Assembly: GCF_009363075.1 (NCBI RefSeq)
Contig: NZ_CP045293.1
Location: 62,001-126,000 of the forward strand
Length of the DNA: 64,000 nucleotides
Origin: Paenibacillus guangzhouensis
GTDB lineage: Bacteria > Bacillota > Bacilli > Paenibacillales > Paenibacillaceae
Reading direction: 5' to 3'
The position numbers were made by a program, and so were the translations under genes. Below, piece after piece: positions 42,935-53,110 of this stretch. How positions within the stretch are numbered: the first letter of the stretch is position 1; every line of letters begins with the position of its first letter. The notes under the pieces were generated by a model. That model saw only the letters and a list, made by a program, of their open reading frames with translations, made no database searches and had not been told where the DNA came from.

Positions 42935-44476
42935 ATGGGGAAAGGAATCGTTTATCTTGTCGGCGCTGGGCCGGGAGATGCCAAACTCATTACATTAAAG
43001 GGTCTGGAGTGCATTCAGAGGTCAGATGTCATCGTCTATGACCGTCTTGCTTCTCCAAGGTTACTCAAATATATGAAGCCGGGCGCGGAGAAGGTTTATG
43101 TCGGCAAACTGCCGGATCGGCACACGATGAAGCAGGAAGACATTAATCAATTGCTTGTAGATCTTGCTCTTCAAGGTAAAGTGGTAACTCGTCTGAAAGG
43201 CGGCGATCCAACCGTGTTCGGGCGTGTTGGGGAAGAAGCTGAATTGCTGCGGCAGCATGATATCGGCTATGAGATCGTACCGGGCATTACTTCGGCGATC
43301 GCGGTCCCTGCTTATGCGGGGATTCCTGTGACCCATCGAGATCTAGCTTCCTCGTTCTCCGTCATCACGGGTCATGAGAGTCCAGATAAACTGGATAAGT
43401 CTATTTATTGGGACAAAGTAACGAATGCGACAGGAACACTCATATTTTTGATGGGCGTCGCTAAAATCGACTACATAAGCGAACAACTCATCAAGCACGG
43501 CAGGCCGCCGGAGACACCCGTTGCGCTTGTCCGCTGGGGAACACGTCCCGAGCAAGAGACGCTGGTTGGGACGCTTGCGACCATCGCTGAGCAGGTACGG
43601 GTGACCCAATTCCAATCTCCAGCGGTTATTGTCGTCGGTGACGTTGTCTTACAGCGTGAGAAATTAAAATGGGTGGAGCAGCAGCCGTTGTTCGGCAAAC
43701 GGGTGCTCGTCACACGTGCAAGATCGCAAGCGAGTGATCTGGTACAGCAAATCGATGATCTGGGCGGGGAACCGGTTGAATTCCCAGTCATCGAGACGAG
43801 AAGAACGTCATCGCCGGATCAGCTGGCTGTCATCCAGGAGACGATGCAGCAGCTGGAATCGTACGATTGGGCTATTTTTACAAGCGTCAATGGCGTCGAG
43901 TGTTTCTTTGAGCATTTGCGTGAGCAGCGGATGGATATTCGGCGGCTAACGCGTGCTCGTGTTGTCGCGGTAGGTCCGAAGACGGCAGAAGCGCTCGAAG
44001 CACGCGGGATCATGACGGAATGCTTGCCGGAAGAGTACCGTGCGGAGGGAATACTCGAAGCCATTCGCGCAGAGCTTAACCCAGGGCAGCGCGTGCTGCT
44101 CCCGCGAGGTGATCTTGCGCGCAAATGGCTGCCAGATGAGCTTCAGAACCTAGGGCTTGACGTGACGGACTTGAAAGTATATGAGACCGTGCAAGTGAAT
44201 GCAGCGGAGGAGAGTCGCGAATTGCTCGAGCAGTTGAAAGAACGAGAAATTCATATGATTACCTTTACGAGCTCCTCGACGGTAACGAATTTCGTTCGCG
44301 CGTTCGAGCAGATTGGTGTTACGAATGTATCGGAATTGCTTGGCGGGGTGGATGTCGCTTGCATCGGACCGCTTACGGCGGAGACCGCGGTAGCAGCAGG
44401 GCTGACCGTATCGGTCATATCCCAAGAGGCAACGATTGAGTCGTTAGTCCACGCGCTATGTGATCTGGCTAGATAA
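42935..44476 (+). CDS. hemD: Fused uroporphyrinogen-III methyltransferase / uroporphyrinogen-III synthase
   Basis: 513 residues in two domains. The first ~245 are SUMT (CobA): VYLVGAGPGDAKLITLKG, GDPTVFGRVGEE, VPGITSAIAVPAYAGIPVTHR. The rest is HemD (VLVTRARSQASDLV, FTSVNGVECFF, TFTSSSTVTNFV). One protein thus closes uroporphyrinogen III and methylates part of it toward precorrin-2 and siroheme. ATG 42926 directly touches GGGAG; ATG 42935 has the same site nine bases upstream and is preferred. Confidence 0.95.
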   Translation: MGKGIVYLVGAGPGDAKLITLKGLECIQRSDVIVYDRLASPRLLKYMKPGAEKVYVGKLPDRHTMKQEDINQLLVDLALQGKVVTRLKGGDPTVFGRVGEEAELLRQHDIGYEIVPGITSAIAVPAYAGIPVTHRDLASSFSVITGHESPDKLDKSIYWDKVTNATGTLIFLMGVAKIDYISEQLIKHGRPPETPVALVRWGTRPEQETLVGTLATIAEQVRVTQFQSPAVIVVGDVVLQREKLKWVEQQPLFGKRVLVTRARSQASDLVQQIDDLGGEPVEFPVIETRRTSSPDQLAVIQETMQQLESYDWAIFTSVNGVECFFEHLREQRMDIRRLTRARVVAVGPKTAEALEARGIMTECLPEEYRAEGILEAIRAELNPGQRVLLPRGDLARKWLPDELQNLGLDVTDLKVYETVQVNAAEESRELLEQLKEREIHMITFTSSSTVTNFVRAFEQIGVTNVSELLGGVDVACIGPLTAETAVAAGLTVSVISQEATIESLVHALCDLAR

Positions 44477-44537
44477 CCCACATTCATGTTCTCATTCCAA
44501 ATGATATAACAGATTTGATTTCTAGGAGGGTACTATA

Positions 44538-45533
44538 ATGAGTTTTCCAATCGTGAGACATCGTCGTCTGCGCCGTACTGCAGGCATTCGCAGCATGGTG
44601 CGTGAGACGGTATTAACGGTAAATGATCTGATCGCACCGATTTTTGTTACTTACGGAACAAATGTCCGTGAAGAAATTCCTTCGATGCCTGGTGTATATC
44701 ACCTGTCCATGGACCAATTGGATGCAGAGATCGATGAGATCGTCAGCTTGAATATTCCAGCGGTACTGCTATTCGGTGTGCCTGAGACCAAAGATGCCGT
44801 AGGCTCATCCGCTTATGCTGAGGACGGTATTGTACAGCAGGCGACGCGGCATATTAAGAAAAGATATCCAGAGCTTGTCGTCGTGGCGGACACATGTTTG
44901 TGCCAGTTCACGGATCATGGACATTGCGGCATGGTGCATGTGGAAGAACGCTGCGGTGAGCTGCATGGTGAAGTGGATAACGATGCTTCGCTTGAATTGC
45001 TTGTGAAGACGGCTGTGTCCCAAGCGGAAGCCGGTGCAGATATAATCGCGCCATCGAACATGATGGATGGATTCGTGCAAGCCATTCGTGCTGGCTTAGA
45101 TGAAGCAGGCTATTCTCATATTGCGATCATGTCTTATTCCGTCAAATACGCATCCGCATTCTACGGACCATTCCGTGAAGCAGCGCATTCGGCGCCGCAA
45201 TTCGGGGACCGCAAGACGTATCAAATGGACCCGGCCAATGCGCAAGAAGCGCTTCGTGAAGCTGAATCGGATGTTCTCGAGGGTGCAGATATGCTCATGG
45301 TGAAACCGGCGCTCGCGTATATGGATATCATTCGTACGCTCAAGGATCAATTTGATCTTCCGCTTGTCGCGTATAACGTGAGTGGGGAATATTCGATGGT
45401 CAAAGCGGCTGCGCTGAACGGCTGGATTGATGAGAAGGGGATTGTACTCGAAACGCTCGTCGGAATGAAGCGTGCGGGCGCTGATCTCATTATTACGTAT
45501 TTTGCCAAAGATGCAGCAAGATGGCTGAAGTAA
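44538..45533 (+). CDS. hemB: Delta-aminolevulinic acid dehydratase (porphobilinogen synthase)
   Basis: 331 residues. It condenses two 5-aminolevulinates to porphobilinogen. The catalytic zinc cysteines Cys120, Cys122 and Cys130 ([13 protein letters not shown]) are all present, so it is the zinc-dependent type. Schiff-base lysines lie in [15 protein letters not shown] and [19 protein letters not shown] lies upstream of the ATG. Confidence 0.97.
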   Translation: MSFPIVRHRRLRRTAGIRSMVRETVLTVNDLIAPIFVTYGTNVREEIPSMPGVYHLSMDQLDAEIDEIVSLNIPAVLLFGVPETKDAVGSSAYAEDGIVQQATRHIKKRYPELVVVADTCLCQFTDHGHCGMVHVEERCGELHGEVDNDASLELLVKTAVSQAEAGADIIAPSNMMDGFVQAIRAGLDEAGYSHIAIMSYSVKYASAFYGPFREAAHSAPQFGDRKTYQMDPANAQEALREAESDVLEGADMLMVKPALAYMDIIRTLKDQFDLPLVAYNVSGEYSMVKAAALNGWIDEKGIVLETLVGMKRAGADLIITYFAKDAARWLK

Positions 45534-45550
45534 AGGAGATAGGAACTGAA

Positions 45551-46849
45551 ATGGACAATCTTCATACACGTAAAGACGACCGTGCAAGAGAGGCATTTGC
45601 AGAAGCAAAAAAATATATTCCGGGTGGCGTGAACAGCCCTGTTCGTGCATTTAAATCGGTAGGCCTTACGCCGGTATATGTTGATCATGCGGCAGGATCT
45701 CGGATTTATGATATCGACGGCAACAGCTTTATCGATTATATCTGTTCCTGGGGACCGCTCATTATGGGGCATGCTCATCCTGAAGTTATTGAAGCCATTC
45801 AAAAGACTGCAGCCAAAGGAACAAGCTTCGGTGCGCCGACAGAAATTGAAACATTGATGGCTAGATTAGTATGTGAACGCGTGCCTTCCGTGGAGATTGT
45901 ACGGATGGTGAATTCAGGGACGGAAGCAACGATGAGCGCAATCCGCCTCGCACGCGGCTATACGGGCCGCAGTAAAGTATTGAAATTCGAAGGGTCTTAT
46001 CATGGCCATGCCGACAGCCTGCTCATTAAAGCGGGTTCCGGCGTAGCGACGCTCGGCCTTCCGGATAGCCCAGGCGTTCCAGAAGGGGTAGCATCCAACA
46101 CTATTACCGTGCCATATAACGATATGGAGTCGGTTCGTCTTGCCTTCGAACGTTATGGCGAAGAGCTTGCTTGCGTGATCGTTGAACCGATCGCAGGAAA
46201 CATGGGTGTGGTACCGCCATTGCCAGGGTTCTTGCAAGGCTTGCGTGATATTACAACACAGTATGGCAGCTTGTTAATCTTCGATGAGGTCATGACAGGA
46301 TTCCGTGTACATATCAATTGTGCTCAAGGCTTGTATGGCATCACGCCTGACTTAACTTGTATGGGCAAAGTGATTGGCGGCGGCCTGCCTGTTGGCGCCT
46401 ATGGCGGTAAACGGGAGATTATGGAGCAGATGGCACCATCCGGTCCAATCTATCAAGCAGGTACGCTAAGCGGTAATCCTCTTGCGATGATTGCAGGGTA
46501 TACAACCTTGAAGCTCTTAACGCAAGATGTATATGAACAGCTAGAACGGCAAGCGGTGAAGCTGCATCTTGGATTTGAGAATAATGCAAAAGAGCTGGGG
46601 GTTCCCGTTACAATTAATCGCGTAGGATCGATGGTCTGTCCGTTCTTCACTGATCAATTCGTGATCAACTATGATACAGCAAAGACAGCGAATTTGGATC
46701 ATTTCCGCCGCTATTTCAGCAATATGTTAAATGCGGGAGTAAGTATCGCGCCATCGCAATTTGAGGGCATGTTCGTCTCAGCGGCGCATAGTGATGCTGA
46801 TATCGATGCGACAATCGAAGCGAACTATACCGCGCTGAAGCAGCTATGA
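45551..46849 (+). CDS. hemL: Glutamate-1-semialdehyde 2,1-aminomutase
   Basis: 432 residues. A PLP enzyme of aminotransferase class III that makes 5-aminolevulinate. Cofactor Lys273 is in [18 protein letters not shown]. The frame extends back over the hemB end, but AAAGGAG lies before the ATG at 45551, whose product starts [16 protein letters not shown]. The gene order hemB-hemL is as in Bacillus; the stop overlaps the next gene. Confidence 0.96.
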   Translation: MDNLHTRKDDRAREAFAEAKKYIPGGVNSPVRAFKSVGLTPVYVDHAAGSRIYDIDGNSFIDYICSWGPLIMGHAHPEVIEAIQKTAAKGTSFGAPTEIETLMARLVCERVPSVEIVRMVNSGTEATMSAIRLARGYTGRSKVLKFEGSYHGHADSLLIKAGSGVATLGLPDSPGVPEGVASNTITVPYNDMESVRLAFERYGEELACVIVEPIAGNMGVVPPLPGFLQGLRDITTQYGSLLIFDEVMTGFRVHINCAQGLYGITPDLTCMGKVIGGGLPVGAYGGKREIMEQMAPSGPIYQAGTLSGNPLAMIAGYTTLKLLTQDVYEQLERQAVKLHLGFENNAKELGVPVTINRVGSMVCPFFTDQFVINYDTAKTANLDHFRRYFSNMLNAGVSIAPSQFEGMFVSAAHSDADIDATIEANYTALKQL

Positions 46850-47724
46850 TTCCAGACAGATATCTTTCTCCTGAACAATGGGTACGCAAAGGGGAATGGC
46901 TCGTGACGACTGCATCGCAGTCGTCTCTTCATATACCGGAGAAGCTCGCGGCGAAGCTCACGCATCAAGGCGATCTTATGAAGACGGGAGATCGTCTGCG
47001 TGTCCGACTATTCCCTGAAGAGACGGATGCCTTCCCAGCGTATTGGACAGAGCTTGAGGTGCTCTACGAAGACGATTTCTGTATGGTGGTGAACAAGCCT
47101 GCTGGCATGCTCGTACATCCCACCGTGCCGGATCAAGTCGAGACGCTTGCGAACGCGGTCGCAAGCTATTACATAGGCTCCGGCCAACAGCATCGAGTTC
47201 GGCATATTCATCGGTTGGATGAGTATACGTCAGGGCCTGTCCTTTATGCGAAAAATGAATTCAGTCAAATTCGGCTTGATGAAGCGATGCGCGAGAAAGC
47301 CGTTGAACGGATCTACGTTGCGTTCGTGCAGGGCATCGTTGATCCGAAGCTTGGCAAGATCGATGCGCCGATCGGCAGAGATCGTCATCACAAGCAGCGA
47401 CGTCGTGTCTCGACCACAGGAGATCACGCCGTGACGTATGTCGAGCTGCTCGAGACTTTCCCGCAGGCAAAAGTAAGCCTAGTACGGCTTCGACTGGAGA
47501 CGGGAAGAACGCATCAGATTCGCGTCCATATGAGCTACGCGGGTCATCCGTTGCTTGGAGACACGCTCTATGGCGGCAGTGATGAGCATGCGGCGTATCA
47601 GGCGCTGCACGGCGAATTGCTGTGCTTCCAGCATCCGATGTACGGAGAGCAGCTTGAGGTAAAAGCGCCATGGACCGTGATGTTCGAGGAGTTGTATGCG
47701 AAGTTCAGCGAATGGAATGCATAA
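46846..47724 (+). CDS. RluA-family RNA pseudouridine synthase
   Basis: 292 residues. The catalytic motif [16 protein letters not shown] contains the nucleophilic Asp, and [14 protein letters not shown] is the family C-terminal motif. It converts uridine to pseudouridine in ribosomal or transfer RNA; which site is unknown. An S4 domain at the N-terminus is short or absent. Start and hemL stop overlap by four bases (ATGA), so it is translated with the hem operon, not its usual context. Confidence 0.92.
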   Translation: MIPDRYLSPEQWVRKGEWLVTTASQSSLHIPEKLAAKLTHQGDLMKTGDRLRVRLFPEETDAFPAYWTELEVLYEDDFCMVVNKPAGMLVHPTVPDQVETLANAVASYYIGSGQQHRVRHIHRLDEYTSGPVLYAKNEFSQIRLDEAMREKAVERIYVAFVQGIVDPKLGKIDAPIGRDRHHKQRRRVSTTGDHAVTYVELLETFPQAKVSLVRLRLETGRTHQIRVHMSYAGHPLLGDTLYGGSDEHAAYQALHGELLCFQHPMYGEQLEVKAPWTVMFEELYAKFSEWNA

Positions 47725-47780
47725 ACGTGTTGGATCTGATGATCTAAAAAAAGTAGATGAGAGCACAAAGTAGAACAAAT

Positions 47781-47904
47781 AGGAAGGGGGTACGGGGTGG
47801 AGAAGCGATAGCGTCCGCCTTTGAAATTCGTGTTATAACCGCTAAACTTCATTCAATGAACACGAATTTCAACAGCGGGTGGAACCCCGTACCCCCTCCT
47901 TTCA
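47781..47904. repeat. Nested inverted-repeat element (about 125 bp)
   Basis: The outer arms GGGGGTACGGGGT (47786-47798) and ACCCCGTACCCCC (47884-47896) are perfect complements, and inside them TTGAAATTCGTGTT (47821-47834) and AACACGAATTTCAA (47859-47872) form a second perfect 14-bp stem. The whole folds as a two-tier hairpin. It carries no ORF. The middle block AGAAGCGATAGCGTCCGCC resembles a repeat I associate with Paenibacillus genomes, from memory only. Confidence 0.7.
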
Positions 47905-47930
47905 CATGCTCAAACGTAGCAGTTTCTTGA

Positions 47931-47960
47931 AGGACCTGGCCAACGGCCAGGTTCTTTTTG
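47931..47960 (+). terminator. Terminator of the hem operon
   Basis: ACCTGGCC pairs with GGCCAGGT over a three-base loop, followed by TCTTTTT. Confidence 0.88.
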
Positions 47961-48123
47961 CTAAGATTGATAATCTCCACGAAGATCGCAAACTTTGTCC
48001 CACTTTTCGAAAAATATATGGCATGCTCTTTCCTTCTAGGCATATAGATAAATGTAAGTAGTCATGAGTTCCATCTGACAATGATGGTCATTTAGGTTTA
48101 TATGCAGAAGGGAGGACCTCGTT

Positions 48124-49452
48124 TTGTTTGATCAATCCTATGGTTTGCGATTTGACATTTACGAGCGGGTTCACTTATCAGATGAAGTAGTTGGGATACA
48201 AGAATTAGAAGAGATCGAGCTTGTTCCGAATGTTCAAGTCGTTCCGCATGGAGACCACGCAACGCTGCGCGGCAATCTACTGCTGTCTGGCGTATATAAA
48301 GGCGACGATGAACAGCGATCAACGCTGACCCTCACGCACTTTATCCCTGTGGAAATTACGCTGCCAATGAATCGAGTACAGAGTCTGGACGATATTTCCG
48401 TCGAGATTGAGAATTTCGATGTGGACTTACTGTCGACACGGACGATAAACATTAATGGCGTGCTGTCGCTCAAAGGCATTGAACTCACGCAGCCGGAGCA
48501 ATCCCCATGGATGGCTGAGCAGTTTACTGTTGTGCATCAGACCGAGCCGGCGAAAGTTCAGGCTGGCGCACCGAATGATTTCCGTTCACAATCGAATGAA
48601 GAAGAGAATGATGACGAGGCCATTCAAGCCAGTAAAAATAATGATGCCCTGGATATTCTCGAATCGGTTAGCTTGTATGAACGTGAGCAGCAAATTGAAC
48701 GTGAGCTCGAGCAGAAACAGCAACAACAACAACAACAGCATATTGAGTTCCACCCTGAAGTCATTACTGTACAGCCTGAAGTCGATCCTCGGAGTGAGAT
48801 CCCGCAAGAAGCTGTGGTAACCGCGGAACGAATTGCCGGTGCATCGCCCAGCGAGCCGTTCCAGCAGATAGATTCGCTCGAGACGGACAAGGAACCTCAG
48901 CTGGATTTTACGCAAGAGGAACCAATCGAGCAAGAGAAAGTCTTTATTTCAAGTGCTGACAATGCTGTGGAAGAGTCGTCGCAAGAACCATTCTTTGATT
49001 ACGGATTCGTGGAAGAGCAACCAGCCCCGGATGTGGAGGAGCTCTCCGTCGAAGAACGAATCGCGGAAGAGAAGAAAGAGCTGAAGGTGGCCTTTAACAG
49101 TAAGAAGGATCCTGAACCTGAGAACGTGGGCAATATGGGTCTAAGTGCGCTGCTCTATTCGAGCAAGAATATTAAGGAAATTGAGACACGGCATGCCGTG
49201 GAAGAATTGGAGAAGCAAGCGAAGAAGTTGCGTTCTGATTCGAATGGTGAGGAAGTGGAGTGGAAGAGTCTGTTCTTGAATCATGAAGATGAGAAGAGAG
49301 CCTTCCGCAAATTGAAAATATGTATTGTTCAGCGGGAAGAAACTTTGGATGTGATCGCCGATCGATATAACATGAATCCACGTGAACTTCTGCTCTATAA
49401 TCGGTTGAATGATCATACCATTGCGGAAGGTCAAGTTCTGTATATCCCCTAA
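48124..49452 (+). CDS. spoVID: SpoVID-like spore morphogenesis protein with C-terminal LysM domain
   Basis: 442 residues. The N-terminal ~140 form a beta domain beginning with FDIYERVHLSDEV and VRGN-type strands (ATLRGNLLLSGVY), as in SpoVID. The middle is long, acidic and Gln/Glu-rich with a run of six or more Gln (about residue 200). The C-terminus is a LysM domain (LKICIVQREETLDVIADRYN...YNRLNDHTIAEGQVLYIP) that binds peptidoglycan or lipid II. SpoVID links coat assembly to encasement of the spore. It follows hemL in the same order as Bacillus. The start is TTG at 48124 with GGGAGG upstream. Confidence 0.87.
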   Translation: MFDQSYGLRFDIYERVHLSDEVVGIQELEEIELVPNVQVVPHGDHATLRGNLLLSGVYKGDDEQRSTLTLTHFIPVEITLPMNRVQSLDDISVEIENFDVDLLSTRTININGVLSLKGIELTQPEQSPWMAEQFTVVHQTEPAKVQAGAPNDFRSQSNEEENDDEAIQASKNNDALDILESVSLYEREQQIERELEQKQQQQQQQHIEFHPEVITVQPEVDPRSEIPQEAVVTAERIAGASPSEPFQQIDSLETDKEPQLDFTQEEPIEQEKVFISSADNAVEESSQEPFFDYGFVEEQPAPDVEELSVEERIAEEKKELKVAFNSKKDPEPENVGNMGLSALLYSSKNIKEIETRHAVEELEKQAKKLRSDSNGEEVEWKSLFLNHEDEKRAFRKLKICIVQREETLDVIADRYNMNPRELLLYNRLNDHTIAEGQVLYIP

Positions 49453-49518
49453 TTGAATTGAGTGGAGCAAAATGACATTCGATGAACATGATGTTCAGCT
49501 TGGATCGGATGAGCGAGC

Positions 49519-49573
49519 CCCCTCACCTGTCCCGTACGAGAAAATCTCGATCGGTTCAGGTGAGGGGTTTTTT
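49519..49573 (+). terminator. Terminator after spoVID
   Basis: CCCCTCACCTG pairs with CAGGTGAGGGG; an inner CGAG/CTCG stem extends it. T6 follows. Confidence 0.9.
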
Positions 49574-49608
49574 GCTGTTTTATGAGCGGCTTGCCTGATA
49601 CATGTTAA

Positions 49609-49642
49609 AGAGGCCTTACAGACTACCATCTGCAAAGCCTCC
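49609..49642 (-). terminator. Weak terminator of the 54-residue gene
   Basis: GAGGC.TT and AA.GCCTC pair around a 16-base loop; on the minus strand it is followed by CTCTTTAAC. Confidence 0.45.
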
Positions 49643-49657
49643 TAAACATGATGTATG

Positions 49658-49822
49658 CTAATAGACATTAAATAAAAATCCTAAGTAGATTAAGAACAGC
49701 GCGAACAAGATGAAGACACCAAATCCCGTAGGCAATATAAGCGTATGGACAAATTGAATGCAAATGAGAGGGAAAATGACGCCTTTGACGGCATAGCGGT
49801 TTTTGTACCACCATCGTTCCAC
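49658..49822 (-). CDS. Small two-helix membrane protein, 54 residues
   Basis: GTG start at 49822, with AAGGTGGTGG nine bases upstream. The product starts MERWWYKNRYAVKG and contains two membrane helices (GVIFPLICIQFVHTLIL and GVFILFALFLIYLGFLF) joined by a Pro-Thr-Gly turn. I do not recognise a named family. It is opposite to spoVID and valS, in a gap that would otherwise be 960 bases. The clean ribosome site, hydrophobic pattern and following hairpin support a real gene. Confidence 0.65.
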   Translation of the reverse strand: MERWWYKNRYAVKGVIFPLICIQFVHTLILPTGFGVFILFALFLIYLGFLFNVY

Positions 49823-49910
49823 GTTAGACCACCACCTTATCGTATTTTATGAGGATTGACGAGCCGGTATGACTAGGAAAGCCTTGCTTCTATACATCTA
49901 GCTGCGAAGA

Positions 49911-49939
49911 TTGACGTTGGAGGATTTAAATGATAAAAT
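49911..49939 (+). promoter_or_regulatory. Promoter of valS
   Basis: TTGACG (49911-49916), 17-base spacer, TAAAAT (49934-49939): strong sigma-A promoter just before the T-box leader. Confidence 0.8.
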
Positions 49940-49964
49940 ATTGGATATTCTATATAGGAAAGAC

Positions 49965-50249
49965 ATTGAAAGGGAATAGTAGGCACCGAACCCTTCAGAG
50001 AGTGGAGCTGATTGACGCTGTGAGGCTCCGCAGGATGTAGTTGCTGAAGTCGCCCCGGAGTTGTTTGTTCGAATCCTTCTTAGATTGCAGATGTATCTGC
50101 CGATGCAAGGAAGAGCTAGTGCAAACCGGTTGCAGCCGTTATCTGTTGAGTGTCGCATGCTATAGTGGTTGAAGTTGTTAGCGGTATGCGAAATAAAGGT
50201 GGTACCACGGAAGATAACCTTTCGTCCTTTGCGACGAAGGGTTTTTTTG
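49965..50249 (+). promoter_or_regulatory. T-box leader of valS with terminator
   Basis: A complete T-box leader. The conserved antiterminator sequence AAGGTGGTACCACGG is at 50196-50210. The terminator is AACCTTTCGTC (50216-50226) with GACGAAGGGTT and T7. The likely specifier codon is GTC (Val) at 50049-50051 in the context GAAGTCGCC. Uncharged tRNA-Val would stabilise the antiterminator and let transcription continue into valS. Confidence 0.92.
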
Positions 50250-50420
50250 TTTGGATTTAAAGAATGTGTGAGATCACAATGGTTCTTTGAATTCCGAAGG
50301 AAGAGATGACAAAATCATTCTTCCGGCCTAGCTCCCTAGTTTATTGGTTTTACCTATAGACTTATATGGGGCGAAACGTGTAGGTGTAGACGCTGAATTT
50401 AAATAAATGGAGGGTTACTC

Positions 50421-53090
50421 ATGTCAGAAGCACAGGATACTAAGAACCAGACGTCGATGCCAACGACGTATGATCCAAAAGCGGCAGAGCAGAAATGGTA
50501 TGATTTCTGGATGAAAAATGAATTTTTCAAAGCGGGACAACGTCCGGATGCGCCTAAATATTCGATCGTTATTCCGCCGCCGAACGTCACAGGTATGCTT
50601 CATATTGGGCATGCGCTCGATTTTACCTTGCAAGATATTCTTGTACGCGCGAAGCGGATGCAAGGCTATGATGCACTATGGCTGCCGGGTTCCGACCATG
50701 CGGGAATTGCCACGCAGACGAAGGTGGAGCAGAAGCTGCGTGAAGATGGGGTATCTCGTCATGATCTAGGGCGCGAGAAATTCCTTGAGAAGGTATGGGA
50801 TTGGAAAGAAACGTATGCGAATACGATTCGTGAGCAGTGGGCGAAAATGGGCTTGTCGCTCGATTACTCCCGTGAGCGGTTTACGCTGGACGAGGGTCTA
50901 TCCAAGGCGGTTCGTGAAGTGTTCGTCAAACTCTATGAAAAAGGCTTGATCTATCGCGGCAAATATATCATCAACTGGGATCCAGCAGCACGCACAGCAT
51001 TGTCGGATATCGAAGTAGAGTACAAAGAGGTGCAAGGGCATCTGTACCATTTGGAATATCCGCTCGCGGATGGCAGTGGTTCAATCACGGTTGCGACGAC
51101 ACGTCCTGAGACGATGCTTGGCGATACTGCTGTTGCTGTACACCCAAAAGATGAGCGTTACAAAGATATGATCGGTAAAATGCTGATTCTTCCGATCGTT
51201 GGGCGTGAAATCCCGGTGATTGCAGATGATTATGTTGAGAAGGAATTCGGTAGCGGTGCAGTTAAAATTACACCTGCGCATGACCCGAATGACTTCGAAA
51301 TGGGACTTCGCCATAACTTACCGCAAATCACTGTCATGGATGAATCCGGTGTTATGAACGAGCTTGCTGGTAAATACCAAGGAATCGACCGTGCGGATTG
51401 CCGGAAGCAAATCGTGAAAGATCTGAAAGAGCTTGGTGTATTGATCAAGATCGAAGATCATGTTCATCAAGTTGGACATAGTGAGCGCAGCGGTGCTGTC
51501 GTTGAGCCGTACCTCTCCACACAATGGTTCGTACGGATGAAGCCACTCGCTGAACGTGCGATTGAAGCGCAAAAATCAGGTAAAGGTGTTAATTTTGTTC
51601 CGGATCGGTTCGAGAAAACATACTTGAATTGGATTGAGAATGTTCGTGACTGGTGTATCTCCAGACAGCTCTGGTGGGGACATCGTATTCCAGCTTGGTA
51701 CTGTAATGATTGCGGTGAACTTCATGTCGCGCAGGAAGATGTAACAGCTTGCTGCAAATGCGGAAGTTCGAACCTAAGACAAGACGAGGATGTATTGGAT
51801 ACGTGGTTCAGTTCAGCGTTATGGCCTTTCTCCACACTTGGGTGGCCAGAGAATACAGAAGATTTGAAACGCTACTACCCGGTTGATGTTCTCGTAACAG
51901 GTTACGACATCATTTATTTCTGGGTTGCTCGCATGATCTTCACAGCGCTGGAATTCACGGATGAAATTCCATTCAAAGATGTATTAATGCATGGTCTCGT
52001 TCGCGACTCGGAAGGCCGTAAAATGTCGAAGTCGCTAGGCAATGGGGTTGACCCACTTGATGTCATTGACCAATACGGGACAGACGCAATGCGTTACATG
52101 ATCTCGACGAGCAGTACGCCAGGGCAAGATCTACGTTTCCGTTGGGAGCGGGTAGAGCAAGCGCGGAACTTCGCGAATAAAATTTGGAATGCTTCCCGGT
52201 TTGCACTGATGAATCTTGAAGGTTTTACGGTGGATCAAATCGATATTAGCGGCAATCTCTCCACAGCAGATCGTTGGATTCTGCACCGCTTGAATGAGAC
52301 GGCTCGTGATATTACACGTCTGATGGATTCTTATGAATTTGGTGAGACTGGACGTCTGTTGTATAACTTTATCTGGGATGATCTATGTGATTGGTATATC
52401 GAGTTTGCGAAGCTTAGTCTCTATGGTGAGGATGCCGAAGCGAAACGCACGACACAATCCGTATTATCCTATGTACTTGACCGCACACAGCGGATGATTC
52501 ATCCATTCATGCCTTATATTTCCGAGGAAATATGGCAGCATTTGCCGCATGAAGGCGAGACGATTACACTTGCGGCATGGCCGACTTACGATGCGAAGCT
52601 CGAAGCGCCGGATGCGGTGAAAGAAATGAACTTGTTGATGGATATCATTCGCTCGGTACGTAACGTACGTGCAGAAGTGAACGTTCCGATGAGCAAGAAA
52701 ATTGAGCTGATCATTAAATCGGCTGATGCGCAGAGCGATGCGATTATCCGTAACAATGAAGTCTATATCAAGCGTTTCTGTAACACATCTCAGTTCGAAG
52801 CTTCTATGGACATTGCGGCGCCGGAGAAAGCGATGACTGCGATCGTGACCGGAGCTGAGCTGTATCTTCCGCTAGCAGGTTTGATTGATATTGCACAGGA
52901 AATCGAGCGTCTGGAAAAAGAAGTGAAGCATCTAAGAAGCGAAGTTGAACGTGTGGATAAGAAACTGTCGAACGAAGGTTTCGTGGCCAAAGCACCTGCA
53001 AAAGTCATTGAAGAAGAACGTGCGAAACAGCAGGATTATTCCGATAAGCTTGATAAAGTGCTTGCACGCATTCAAGAGCTGCAAAGCTAA
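50421..53090 (+). CDS. valS: Valyl-tRNA synthetase
   Basis: 889 residues, full length. Class I synthetase with HIGH at 61-64 and KMSKS at 534-538. The editing domain (about 200-380), anticodon domain and the C-terminal coiled coil ([22 protein letters not shown]) are present. A zinc-type Cys cluster (CNDCGE...CCKCGSSN) is visible near 430-455. It charges tRNA-Val and is regulated by the T-box upstream. GGAGGG lies before the ATG. Confidence 0.98.
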   Translation: MSEAQDTKNQTSMPTTYDPKAAEQKWYDFWMKNEFFKAGQRPDAPKYSIVIPPPNVTGMLHIGHALDFTLQDILVRAKRMQGYDALWLPGSDHAGIATQTKVEQKLREDGVSRHDLGREKFLEKVWDWKETYANTIREQWAKMGLSLDYSRERFTLDEGLSKAVREVFVKLYEKGLIYRGKYIINWDPAARTALSDIEVEYKEVQGHLYHLEYPLADGSGSITVATTRPETMLGDTAVAVHPKDERYKDMIGKMLILPIVGREIPVIADDYVEKEFGSGAVKITPAHDPNDFEMGLRHNLPQITVMDESGVMNELAGKYQGIDRADCRKQIVKDLKELGVLIKIEDHVHQVGHSERSGAVVEPYLSTQWFVRMKPLAERAIEAQKSGKGVNFVPDRFEKTYLNWIENVRDWCISRQLWWGHRIPAWYCNDCGELHVAQEDVTACCKCGSSNLRQDEDVLDTWFSSALWPFSTLGWPENTEDLKRYYPVDVLVTGYDIIYFWVARMIFTALEFTDEIPFKDVLMHGLVRDSEGRKMSKSLGNGVDPLDVIDQYGTDAMRYMISTSSTPGQDLRFRWERVEQARNFANKIWNASRFALMNLEGFTVDQIDISGNLSTADRWILHRLNETARDITRLMDSYEFGETGRLLYNFIWDDLCDWYIEFAKLSLYGEDAEAKRTTQSVLSYVLDRTQRMIHPFMPYISEEIWQHLPHEGETITLAAWPTYDAKLEAPDAVKEMNLLMDIIRSVRNVRAEVNVPMSKKIELIIKSADAQSDAIIRNNEVYIKRFCNTSQFEASMDIAAPEKAMTAIVTGAELYLPLAGLIDIAQEIERLEKEVKHLRSEVERVDKKLSNEGFVAKAPAKVIEEERAKQQDYSDKLDKVLARIQELQS

Positions 53091-53110
53091 GAGCGAAGGG
53101 TGAGATCACC

